From the NCBI GenBank assembly GCA_902572675.1, contig CACGGY010000015.1, forward strand, positions 1-18,603: a DNA stretch of 18,603 nt. The letters run 5' to 3'. Both the position numbers and the translations under genes were made by a program. Below are positions 7,662 through 15,385 of this stretch, piece by piece; positions within the stretch are counted from its first letter, which is position 1, and each line of letters opens with the position of its first letter. Origin of the DNA: an uncultured Prochlorococcus sp. (GTDB lineage: Bacteria > Cyanobacteriota > Cyanobacteriia > PCC-6307 > Cyanobiaceae). A model generated the notes under the pieces. The model had not been told where the DNA came from. It saw only the letters and a list, made by a program, of their open reading frames with translations, and made no database searches.

Positions 7662-7820
7662 TTATCTATCAGGTGAAACTTGATAAAAATCATATATTGT
7701 AGCTTCCAATGAATCCCAAAGATCTTTAGGGATATCGTTTTCTTCTGCAAACATACCAAGCTGACTAGCTAACCCTCTTGCTTGTGAGAGTTTCGAATCA
7801 TATGCATCTGAATTATTCAT
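7662..7820 (-). CDS. Small conserved-looking protein, 52 residues, function unknown
   Basis: Between pepP and the PSRP-3 gene, the minus strand holds an ATG at 7820 and a TAA at 7662, giving 52 residues beginning MNNSDAYDSKLSQARGLASQ. It is acidic and looks helical, with LGMFAEENDIPKDLWDSLEATIYDFYQ in the second half (residues 21-47), rich in Asp, Glu and aromatics. There is no signal peptide or membrane segment. It fills most of an otherwise empty 317-bp gap and has ordinary amino-acid composition, unlike chance AT-rich translations dominated by Lys, Asn, Ile and Phe. It lies 52 bp downstream of pepP on the same strand, so co-transcription is possible. I do not recognise a family. Confidence 0.65.
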   Translation of the reverse strand: MNNSDAYDSKLSQARGLASQLGMFAEENDIPKDLWDSLEATIYDFYQVSPDR

Positions 7821-7872
7821 TTTTGAGCTTTAACTTCATAAAAAATAAATCTATTAACTAGATAAGTCAAAT

Positions 7873-9198
7873 TTAAAATTCTATATCAGAAATTTCTTTA
7901 AGCGCAGCAGCACTTAAAACTTCTGGGCTTTTATCTTTAACTAGGACATCATCTTCGATTCTTATCCCAATGCCTTTCCACTTCTCATCAATTTCAGGTT
8001 GTCCCTTGGGGACTGAGATCCTGTCACTTATATAGATACCAGGTTCTACAGTAAGAATCATTCCATTTTGTAAAGGCACTTCATAGTCTCCCATTCTATA
8101 TGCTCCAACATCATGCACATCTAAACCCAGCCAATGTCCAGTTCTATGCATATAAAGATGTCTATATGATTGATTTTCAATTATCTCATCAGTACTTCCT
8201 ATCAATAAACCAATTTCTTTTAATCCTTCTACTAAAACTCTCAAAGCTACATTATGTACAGTACTAGAATTCGATCCAGTTACGGCGCTACTTATTGAAG
8301 TTTTCTGAGCACTTAATACAATTTCATAAACCGCTTTTTGCTCTTCAGAAAATTTTCCACCTATTGGAATAGTTCTGGTTATGTCTCCGTTGTAATAATC
8401 AATTAATGAGCAACCAGCATCTACCAATAATAAATCCCCCTTATTTAAGGGCGAGTTATTTTGAGTGTAATGCAATATGCATGCATTATCTCCTGAAGCA
8501 ACAATAGAATTATAAGCTGGTCCTCGCGCACCTTTTTCCAAAAAGAAACCTTCTAAAATACCCTGAATTTGTCTTTCATTACTTTTAAATGAAATAGATT
8601 TTCTTACAAGTTCATGAGCTTCTGCTGATATTTGTATAGCTTCTCTCATTCTTTCAATTTCAAATTCACTTTTAATTAATCTCATCTCATTTAAATAAAT
8701 TTCTGGAGATTTTATTGAATTTGCACCAATCCCCAATCTTGAACGCTTTTCAAGTTGTTGTGAAAATATATCTAGTACAATTTTTTCGATTAGTGGATGC
8801 TTACCAATTGAAAAAACAAGTTCATCAGAACCATTAATATATCCAGGAAGTAAATCTTGCAGTTCTTGTATTGAGTGGGCCTTATCTGCCTTAAACTCTT
8901 TTTCAGCACCTTCTAAGCCCCATCTAAAGCCATGCCACACTTCACTCGTTACATCTTTAGGAGCGACAAACAAAATAAATCTCTCTCCTTTTGGTTTATG
9001 CGATAAGAAAAGAGCGATGGCATCTGGCTCATCAAAACCAGTTAAATACCAAAAATTACTCTCTTGTCGAAAAGGATATTCACAATCAGCATGATGCTTT
9101 ACAAGGTTGGCTCCAGGGATAATAGCAGCTTTTCCACCTAATTTTTTTAGAAAAATTTCTCTTCTATCTTCAAAAACTTTTTTATTAGGTATAAACAT
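7873..9198 (-). CDS. pepP: Xaa-Pro aminopeptidase (aminopeptidase P, M24B)
   Basis: This 441-residue metallopeptidase removes N-terminal residues that precede proline. An N-terminal creatinase-type domain (about 1-170, with FRQESNFWYLTGFDEPDA at 43-60) is followed by the pita-bread catalytic domain. All five dinuclear metal ligands are visible: Asp260 (LLLVDAGC), Asp272 (NGDITRT), His355 (HRTGHWLGLDVHD), Glu385 (TVEPGIY) and Glu415 (GIRIEDD). Length and layout match the E. coli PepP class. It diverges from the CNNM gene across a 74-bp spacer and may share a transcript with the 52-residue ORF downstream. Confidence 0.96.
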   Translation of the reverse strand: MFIPNKKVFEDRREIFLKKLGGKAAIIPGANLVKHHADCEYPFRQESNFWYLTGFDEPDAIALFLSHKPKGERFILFVAPKDVTSEVWHGFRWGLEGAEKEFKADKAHSIQELQDLLPGYINGSDELVFSIGKHPLIEKIVLDIFSQQLEKRSRLGIGANSIKSPEIYLNEMRLIKSEFEIERMREAIQISAEAHELVRKSISFKSNERQIQGILEGFFLEKGARGPAYNSIVASGDNACILHYTQNNSPLNKGDLLLVDAGCSLIDYYNGDITRTIPIGGKFSEEQKAVYEIVLSAQKTSISSAVTGSNSSTVHNVALRVLVEGLKEIGLLIGSTDEIIENQSYRHLYMHRTGHWLGLDVHDVGAYRMGDYEVPLQNGMILTVEPGIYISDRISVPKGQPEIDEKWKGIGIRIEDDVLVKDKSPEVLSAAALKEISDIEF

Positions 9199-9272
9199 AA
9201 ATTGTGTATTGGCGTGTTTTTAAAAAAAATGGAAGAATGAATTAAAAGAGATTTATCAATTAATCTATTTTA

Positions 9273-10250
9273 ATGGAACCAAGTGTTTACGGTTTAATCT
9301 TTCTCATTATTATTATTTTAATTGGGTCAGCATGTTGTTCGGGAGTAGAAGCGGCTTTTTTAGCTGTAAATTCACTTAGAGTTCTAGAAATAGCCTCAAA
9401 ACAAAAGCCCAAAAGTTCTGCTGATCAACTACTTAAACTTAGGAAACATCTTGGAAGGACATTAACTGTAATTACTATTACTAATAATGGTTTTAACATA
9501 ATTGGAAGTCTTATTTTAGGCGTATACGGAGCATTGATAATTAAAACGAATTATGGCTTAACCCTTTTTTCAATTATTTTTTACATATTAGTCGTATTAG
9601 TTGGAGAAGTACTACCCAAAGCTCTTGGAACAAGATTTTCAGTCCAAATAGCGTTAATATCCGTTCCAATCCTGAGAATATTAAATACTTTAATGAGACC
9701 ATTCTTGATATTAATAGAGCAAATATTTCCAGTGATTACCGCAGAAAATGAAATTTCAACTGATGAAGAAGAAATTAGACAAATGGCAAAAATTGGGAGT
9801 CAGAAAGGCTTGATAGAAGCTGATGAGGCAGCAATGATATTTAAGGTTTTTCAGTTGAATGATTTAAAAGCTAAAGATTTAATGATCCCTAGGGTATCAG
9901 CACCTTGTCTTGATGGGTCTGCGAATCTTGATGAAATTGCAAAAATTATAATGTCAGATAACTCACCATGGTGGGTTATTTTGGGAGATAAAGTTGACAA
10001 AATACAAGGGGTAGTTAAACGTGAGAACTTGTTAGCCGAAATAATTATTGGGAAAAATAAAAAATTATTATCAGAAATTTGCGAACCTGTGGACTACATT
10101 CCTGAAATGATTAGGGCAGATCAATTATTAACAAGATTTGACAAGAATTATAAAGGAGTGAAAGTAGTAGTAGATGAATTTGGAGGATTCGTGGGAATTA
10201 TTGGTGCAGAGGCTGTTTTATCTGTATTAGCTGGTTGGTGGAAAAAATAA
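9273..10250 (+). CDS. CNNM-domain (DUF21) and CBS-pair membrane protein, short form
   Basis: The protein has an N-terminal CNNM (DUF21) membrane domain, with hydrophobic segments at about residues 6-28, 66-90, 95-117 and 125-150, and the family motif GEVLPKALG at 111-119. A cytosolic CBS pair follows (about 205-257 and 266-320, with RVSAPCLDG and VVVDEFGGFVGIIGAE). Relatives include HlyC/CorC 'hemolysin-like' proteins and CNNM-type magnesium/sodium transporters; hemolysin activity is not implied. At 325 residues it is shorter than the usual 420-450, because it ends after the CBS pair and lacks the C-terminal CorC_HlyC domain. The GTPase gene starts 3 bp after its stop, so the two are almost certainly co-transcribed. 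Confidence 0.88.
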   Translation: MEPSVYGLIFLIIIILIGSACCSGVEAAFLAVNSLRVLEIASKQKPKSSADQLLKLRKHLGRTLTVITITNNGFNIIGSLILGVYGALIIKTNYGLTLFSIIFYILVVLVGEVLPKALGTRFSVQIALISVPILRILNTLMRPFLILIEQIFPVITAENEISTDEEEIRQMAKIGSQKGLIEADEAAMIFKVFQLNDLKAKDLMIPRVSAPCLDGSANLDEIAKIIMSDNSPWWVILGDKVDKIQGVVKRENLLAEIIIGKNKKLLSEICEPVDYIPEMIRADQLLTRFDKNYKGVKVVVDEFGGFVGIIGAEAVLSVLAGWWKK

Positions 10251-10253
10251 ATT

Positions 10254-11495
10254 ATGAAGCAATTGAAAATTAATAACAATTATTTACTTTTAAAAAAATG
10301 GTGGGAGACTATTGATCTTACCAACTATGAAAAAAGTTTTTTTAATAAAGAAATAATTTCGTTTAATCAACAACTTTTTAGGCTCAAAGAAAAAAAAATA
10401 AGAATTGGCGCATATGGGAAATCCGGTGTAGGTAAATCTTCTATTTTAAATTCTCTATTAAAAAAAGATGTTTTCAAAACAGATATTATCAATGGTTCTA
10501 CAAAAGAAATTCAAGGGGAAGAGTTGAGGCTATATGAACAACCCCTTAAAAGTATAGAGTTACTAGATTCGCCAGGATTTGATTTCTGCGATATTAAATT
10601 CCCAGATAAACTTTACTCTTCTATAAATCATTCAGATCTTATTTTATTTATAGTTTCAGGAGATATGAATAGAAATGAACTAAGCGAAATCAGCTCATTG
10701 ATTAAAGATGGAAAAAAAATTATTGTAGTTGTGAATAAAATTGATTTTTTTGAAAAAAATGATTTAAAAGAAATCATAGAAAATATAAAATTTAAGCTTC
10801 CAAAAGATTTAAATATTCCCATAATTGTAAATCACAAAAATAATCTCAAAAATTATATAACCAAAATAATAAGTAAACATGGAGAGATTTTATTAACATT
10901 AAATTCTTTTCAATTAGCTGACAAATTATTTCTTCAGATAAAAGAACAACGATTAAAAAAAAGGCAGAAATTAGCTCAATCAACTATTGGTAAATTTTCA
11001 ACCATAAAGGCTTCAGCAGTAGCTCTTAACCCTTTTATTTTCCTTGATTTTGCAGGCAGTTTTGCGCTAGATTCTGCATTAATTAGCGAATTGAGTAAGA
11101 TTTATGGCTTAAATTTGAAAGGCGAATCTACAAGAAAAATATTTAGAAATATATCCATAAATAATTTATTTTTGGGAGTCACTCAAGTCGGTATCAATAC
11201 ATCTTTCAACCTCATTAAGAAGGTAATTTTATTAACCGCACCTTTTACTAACGGGCTTTCATTATTACCCTATGGACCCATTGCAATTATTCAAGCAGCA
11301 ATAGCAATTTATTCTACAAAAATCATAGGGAAATTAGCAGCAAAAGAGATATTTACAAAAAGCAAAGCTTCTTTTATGGAACCCGCTATTATGATCCAAA
11401 ATATGACTTTTAATGACCCAGAGATTTTTAACCATATAAATTTATATATTTCAAATAGGAATTTAAACAAAAATTTTTTTAGTATTCTGCCTTAA
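10254..11495 (+). CDS. GTPase with hydrophobic C-terminal domain, function unknown
   Basis: A 413-residue Era/MnmE-like G protein. G1 is GKSGVGKSS (55-63), G3 is DSPG (105-108) and G4 is NKID (161-164); the G5 motif is not obvious. The switch-1 region may be GSTKEIQG (81-88). After the G domain comes a basic helix (about 225-240), then a hydrophobic region (about 250-360) with Ala- and Ile-rich segments such as PYGPIAIIQAAIAIYSTKIIG, resembling the DUF697-type tail of membrane-associated GTPases. The N-terminal ~45 residues look helical. It lies 3 bp after the CNNM gene and 7 bp before nadD, suggesting one transcript. The GTPase call is firm; substrate and role are unknown. Confidence 0.82.
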   Translation: MKQLKINNNYLLLKKWWETIDLTNYEKSFFNKEIISFNQQLFRLKEKKIRIGAYGKSGVGKSSILNSLLKKDVFKTDIINGSTKEIQGEELRLYEQPLKSIELLDSPGFDFCDIKFPDKLYSSINHSDLILFIVSGDMNRNELSEISSLIKDGKKIIVVVNKIDFFEKNDLKEIIENIKFKLPKDLNIPIIVNHKNNLKNYITKIISKHGEILLTLNSFQLADKLFLQIKEQRLKKRQKLAQSTIGKFSTIKASAVALNPFIFLDFAGSFALDSALISELSKIYGLNLKGESTRKIFRNISINNLFLGVTQVGINTSFNLIKKVILLTAPFTNGLSLLPYGPIAIIQAAIAIYSTKIIGKLAAKEIFTKSKASFMEPAIMIQNMTFNDPEIFNHINLYISNRNLNKNFFSILP

Positions 11496-11502
11496 AACTT
11501 AA

Positions 11503-12081
11503 ATGGGAAAAAACATTGCATTATTTGGTACTAGTGCTGATCCACCTACCATTGGGCATAAAAAAATACTTGAAGAATTATCCAAAATGTATGCTTTTAC
11601 TATTAGTTATGTGAGCAACAACCCAAACAAAAAACACAAAGAAGATATCTCAATTCGTAGCCATTTATTAAAAACTCTTATTGAAGATTTAGATAATCCT
11701 AAAATTTTATTTAATCAAAGTGTTAGTAGCCAATGGGCAGTAAATTCAATTAAAAAATGTAAAAGAATTTATGCGCCTAATAATTTAGATTTTGTTATTG
11801 GGAGTGATTTAATTAAAGATATTTTCCACTGGAAAAATTTTGATAGGATTACTGATGAAGTTAGTTTTTTAGTAATTTTAAGAGAGGGATATCCTGTTGA
11901 ATCAAATACTCTTAAAATGTTAGAAACTTATAAAGTGAAATTTGAGATTTCAACCATAAAAATCCCAAACATTTCAAGTTCAAAGTTCAGGTCAAATTTT
12001 AATTATTCTAATTTACCATCTTCATTAATAGAGATTGTTAAAAAGAATAATTTATATGAATCATCTAAATTAGTTGAATGA
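11503..12081 (+). CDS. nadD: Nicotinate-nucleotide adenylyltransferase
   Basis: This enzyme adenylates nicotinate mononucleotide to deamido-NAD, the penultimate step of NAD synthesis. The nucleotidyltransferase signature appears as FGTSADPPTIGH (8-19), a variant of the usual GGSFDPxHxGH with Thr16 and His19 forming the (H/T)xGH element. FVIGSDL (97-103) and ISSSKFR (157-163, matching the ISSTxIR motif) complete the fold. The 192-residue length is typical. The last four bases, ATGA at 12078-12081, also contain the start of nadE, so the two genes are translationally coupled and the neighbour encodes the next enzyme of the pathway. Confidence 0.9.
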   Translation: MGKNIALFGTSADPPTIGHKKILEELSKMYAFTISYVSNNPNKKHKEDISIRSHLLKTLIEDLDNPKILFNQSVSSQWAVNSIKKCKRIYAPNNLDFVIGSDLIKDIFHWKNFDRITDEVSFLVILREGYPVESNTLKMLETYKVKFEISTIKIPNISSSKFRSNFNYSNLPSSLIEIVKKNNLYESSKLVE

Positions 12082-13775
12082 AGTTTCTACTTGCTCAAAT
12101 AAATCCAGTTGTTGGTGATTTAGAGGGTAATGCAAAAAAAATACTTTGTACTGCTTCGAAAGCTAACTCAACTTCTGCTGATTTAGTTCTTACTCCAGAA
12201 CTATCATTATGGGGATATCCAGCAAATGACCTGCTACTAAAAAAAAATTTAATCAAAAATCAATATCAAATTCTTGACCAATTAGCTTCGGATATTCATG
12301 AAAAATTTGGAAACTTAAGTATCACAGTCGGGATCGCTGAGATAATAAATGATTCTTTTTTTCCAAACCTTTATAATTCCATTGCATTGCTTGAGCGCGG
12401 TAAATGGAAAATAATTGCTCGTAAAATTATTCTTCCCACCTATGAAGTATTTGATGAGAAAAGATACTTTAGATCAGAAGAAAAAGTGTCCGTATTAAAA
12501 AAAGAAATTAATAATAAAACTTGGCGAATTGGATTTACTATTTGTGAGGATTTATGGGTCAACAAAAATATAGAAGGTAGAGGAATTCATAAAAAGAATC
12601 CTATTTTTGATTTAAAGAAAAAAAAAGTTGATATTTTAGTTAACTTATCGGCCTCCCCATATACCTTCAAAAAGTTAGAGCTAAGATCCAAAGTTTCCAG
12701 TTTTGCTGCTCAATATCTTCAAGTGCCGCTGATATATGTAAACCAGATTGGAGCAAATGATAATTTAATTTTTGATGGAAATAGTTTTATTCTTGATAAG
12801 AATGGATCTAAAATTAAGCAATTAAAATCTTTTTCAGAAGACTTCTCCATTTGGGATATTGAGCAAACAAAACCTCAAAAAAATAAATTTGAAAAGTCTG
12901 AGATGTCATCAATTTTTGATGCATTAGTACTTGGTGTTAAGGATTATGCTCAAAAATGCGGCTTTAAAACAGCTTTAATTGGACTAAGTGGTGGCATTGA
13001 TTCAGCACTAGTTTCAGCAATTGCGACAGCTGCTCTTGGCAGTAATAATATTTATTGCGTCTCAATGCCCTCTAAGTGGAATTCATCTCATTCAAAGAGT
13101 GATGCGAAAGACTTAGCGAGAAGATTAAAAATAAATTTCAATAGCATCCCAATTGAAAATTTGATGAACTCTTTTGAAGAATCTTTTATAAATACCATAT
13201 CTTTTGAGATGGCTGAAATAACAAATCAAAATATTCAATCAAGAATCAGAGGAACACTTCTTATGGCTTTAGCAAATCAAGAAAAGCATTTATTGCTTTC
13301 AACAGGAAATAAATCAGAGCTAGCTGTAGGATATTGCACACTTTATGGTGATATGAATGGGGGATTATCGGTAATTGGGGATTTATATAAAACTAATGTT
13401 TTTAAATTATGCAATTGGCTTGATAGTGAAGATTCAATTAATCATAGAAAATCATATATGTTAGATACTAATGTAAATATAATTGGAGAAAATATACTTA
13501 CTAAAGCTCCAAGTGCCGAATTAGGCCCTGATCAATTAGATACTGACTCTCTTCCACCTTATTCTATTTTAGATAATATTCTTAAAGGAATTATTGAAGA
13601 GAAAAAAGATTTAAAGCAACTTGAAGAGGATGGTTATGAAAAAGAATTAATTTTAGAAATAATCTCACTAATAAAAAAAGCAGAATTTAAAAGAAAACAA
13701 GCTCCCCCTATCCTAAAACTGAGCAGTCAATCATTAGGAAGCGACTGGAGATTTCCCATAGCAATATCTTATTAA
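12078..13775 (+). CDS. nadE: Glutamine-dependent NAD(+) synthetase
   Basis: This 565-residue two-domain enzyme converts deamido-NAD to NAD using ammonia released from glutamine. The N-terminal nitrilase-type glutaminase domain (about 1-265) shows the catalytic triad as Glu41 (TPELSLWGYP), Lys116 (RKIILPTYEVFDE) and Cys156 (FTICEDLW). The C-terminal synthetase domain carries the PP-loop SGGIDSAL (304-311), NIQSRIRG (385-392) and STGNKSELAVGYCTLYGDM (408-426). It overlaps nadD by 4 bp. Its last four bases overlap the 3' end of the convergent DUF3326 gene. Confidence 0.97.
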   Translation: MKFLLAQINPVVGDLEGNAKKILCTASKANSTSADLVLTPELSLWGYPANDLLLKKNLIKNQYQILDQLASDIHEKFGNLSITVGIAEIINDSFFPNLYNSIALLERGKWKIIARKIILPTYEVFDEKRYFRSEEKVSVLKKEINNKTWRIGFTICEDLWVNKNIEGRGIHKKNPIFDLKKKKVDILVNLSASPYTFKKLELRSKVSSFAAQYLQVPLIYVNQIGANDNLIFDGNSFILDKNGSKIKQLKSFSEDFSIWDIEQTKPQKNKFEKSEMSSIFDALVLGVKDYAQKCGFKTALIGLSGGIDSALVSAIATAALGSNNIYCVSMPSKWNSSHSKSDAKDLARRLKINFNSIPIENLMNSFEESFINTISFEMAEITNQNIQSRIRGTLLMALANQEKHLLLSTGNKSELAVGYCTLYGDMNGGLSVIGDLYKTNVFKLCNWLDSEDSINHRKSYMLDTNVNIIGENILTKAPSAELGPDQLDTDSLPPYSILDNILKGIIEEKKDLKQLEEDGYEKELILEIISLIKKAEFKRKQAPPILKLSSQSLGSDWRFPIAISY

Positions 13776-14833
13776 TCACTATATGAACACTGCTGGATAT
13801 TTTTTAAAGGCCGTTTAATTGAATCAAGGTTAATACCCTTTTTGATAGCAAGAATTATACCTGCGGCTTCTAAATAATTATTCACTTCAAAAAGATTGGG
13901 ATAATCAAAAAACTCATTTGTAACTTTTAAGGTATTTTGATTTTTTACAGAGATAATATTTAAACCTTTTTCAATACCTGCTAGTACTGCGTCACCACCT
14001 AGTGCCCCATTAGGAACAACAATAGATTCAATCTGATCAGGGTGTAGTGAGATTAATTTATTTTTAGCAGGCAATTCAACGATGTCAGGTGCATTGCTTA
14101 ACCCAATCAGTACTGATGGTAAAAAGGTGTATCCTATTTCTTCTGCAGCTGCACGAGGATCTAGTTTTACATTCAATTCAATAGGATTTAAAGCAGGTGC
14201 ATGAGCACAGGGAACTTTTAAAAATTTGCTTATTAAATGACTTATAACTGCTTCAACTCCAGAAATAGGATCAACCCCTTTTCCCTCTCGATAAATATTT
14301 GTTTCTAACGAATCTAGATCATCTGGAAATTTTGCCACAATTGCTATCGCCGTAACTCCTTTTTCTATTAAACATTTTCCAGCATCAATTAGAGTATCAG
14401 GATTTTCAATTTTGCCACCACTTATTTTTGACGAATCAGAATCAAAAACTATATTAAATGGCTTTTTTGTAATCACATAAGAATGGACATTAATCCCTAA
14501 AGTAGAAACACATGCATCAGCAACCTGTAAATGTCTTACTAATATTTCACTTTCAATAGCTGAATCAAAAATTATCCCAATTTTCTGTTGCTTAACCGTT
14601 TTTAAAGCGATTTCTCCTTTAGCAAGTCGGTCTAAACTATAACCCTCAACATAAAAAATATTTTTATCTTTTTCAGAAAGAGCACCACCATTCATAACAT
14701 TTGGATGAGTAATTAAACATCCACTTGCCGATGCTAATAATTTAGCGGTTGGAAGTGCATCTCCAGCAAAACCTCCAACTTCACAACCAATACCAGTTGG
14801 AATAATGAATATTGTTGGTGAATTTTCCATCAT
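13772..14833 (-). CDS. DUF3326 family protein, function unknown
   Basis: A 353-residue soluble protein that I recognise as the cyanobacterial/plant DUF3326 family. It begins IFIIPTGIGCEVGGFAGDALP and contains CLITHPNVMNGGAL, a central AIAIVAKFPDD stretch (about 163-173) and Gly/Asp-rich turns such as REGKGVDPISGVEAVISH and VVPNGALGGDAVLAG. Alternating hydrophobic strands and helices suggest an alpha/beta fold, but no catalytic motif is assignable. It lies 21 bp downstream of the 63-residue ORF on the same strand, at the end of the block headed by the ATP synthase genes. It overlaps nadE by 4 bp at the 3' ends, leaving no room for a terminator between the two. Confidence 0.75.
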   Translation of the reverse strand: MMENSPTIFIIPTGIGCEVGGFAGDALPTAKLLASASGCLITHPNVMNGGALSEKDKNIFYVEGYSLDRLAKGEIALKTVKQQKIGIIFDSAIESEILVRHLQVADACVSTLGINVHSYVITKKPFNIVFDSDSSKISGGKIENPDTLIDAGKCLIEKGVTAIAIVAKFPDDLDSLETNIYREGKGVDPISGVEAVISHLISKFLKVPCAHAPALNPIELNVKLDPRAAAEEIGYTFLPSVLIGLSNAPDIVELPAKNKLISLHPDQIESIVVPNGALGGDAVLAGIEKGLNIISVKNQNTLKVTNEFFDYPNLFEVNNYLEAAGIILAIKKGINLDSIKRPLKNIQQCSYSD

Positions 14834-14854
14834 TAAAAATATTTCAATTTTTTT

Positions 14855-15046
14855 TTAATTAGCTAAGACAGCTTTAATTTTAAGTTTTTTTGTTCCAAAA
14901 GAGTCAATAGGATTTTGAATATCAACAATTGACCATCGAATTACATCACCTTTTTTTTCTAAATCTGTAATGATAAATTCCCTTAAATTTTTTAATTTTA
15001 TTGAAACTGGCCAATCTAAATAGAAATCAAATGAACTTAATTTCAT
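14855..15046 (-). CDS. Small protein coupled to ferredoxin gene, function unknown
   Basis: This encodes 63 residues beginning MKLSSFDFYLDWPVSIKLKN, a mix of predicted strands and one helix (LREFIITDLEKKG), with no cysteine, signal peptide or membrane segment. The ATG at 15046 lies inside ATGA, overlapping the ferredoxin stop by 4 bp, which is strong evidence for a real, translationally coupled gene. The composition looks like a folded soluble domain, possibly a partner of the ferredoxin. I do not recognise a family. Confidence 0.75.
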   Translation of the reverse strand: MKLSSFDFYLDWPVSIKLKNLREFIITDLEKKGDVIRWSIVDIQNPIDSFGTKKLKIKAVLAN

Positions 15047-15369
15047 TTTTGATATTTACCAAATTGATCATTATATAAATCATCTTCGACTTCTTTACCA
15101 ATAACGATATTCAAATCTGACTTTGGATATGCCACACACAAAAGTGCAAAGCCCTTTTCCCTCAAATCATCATTTAATCCCATAGCATCCTCTTGATCTA
15201 CAGATCCCTCTAATATCATGGATGCACAATCTGTACAAACTCCTGAACAACAACTGCTTGGCAAATCTATTCCATTAATTTTTGCCGCTGAAATAATATC
15301 TTGATCTTCGGAACATAGAAACCTAAGAGTCTTTTGTTCGAATTGAACTTTTATATTATGTTCAGGCAT
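15043..15369 (-). CDS. 2Fe-2S plant-type ferredoxin
   Basis: A 108-residue electron carrier. The cluster ligands follow CX4CX2CX29C exactly: Cys40, Cys45, Cys48 and Cys78, within LPSSCCSGVCTDCASMI and ALLCVAYP. Two additional cysteines, Cys19 and Cys41, are not ligands; Cys41 sits directly beside a ligand where photosynthetic PetF has Arg (SCRAG). This, the C-terminal extension after the cluster region (EVEDDLYNDQFGKYQK) and its location suggest a specialised ferredoxin rather than the main PetF. It starts 16 bp after the atpG stop with no visible terminator between, so read-through from the ATP synthase operon is likely. It overlaps the next ORF by 4 bp. Confidence 0.88.
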   Translation of the reverse strand: MPEHNIKVQFEQKTLRFLCSEDQDIISAAKINGIDLPSSCCSGVCTDCASMILEGSVDQEDAMGLNDDLREKGFALLCVAYPKSDLNIVIGKEVEDDLYNDQFGKYQK

Positions 15370-15385
15370 ATCCTAAATCTTATTA

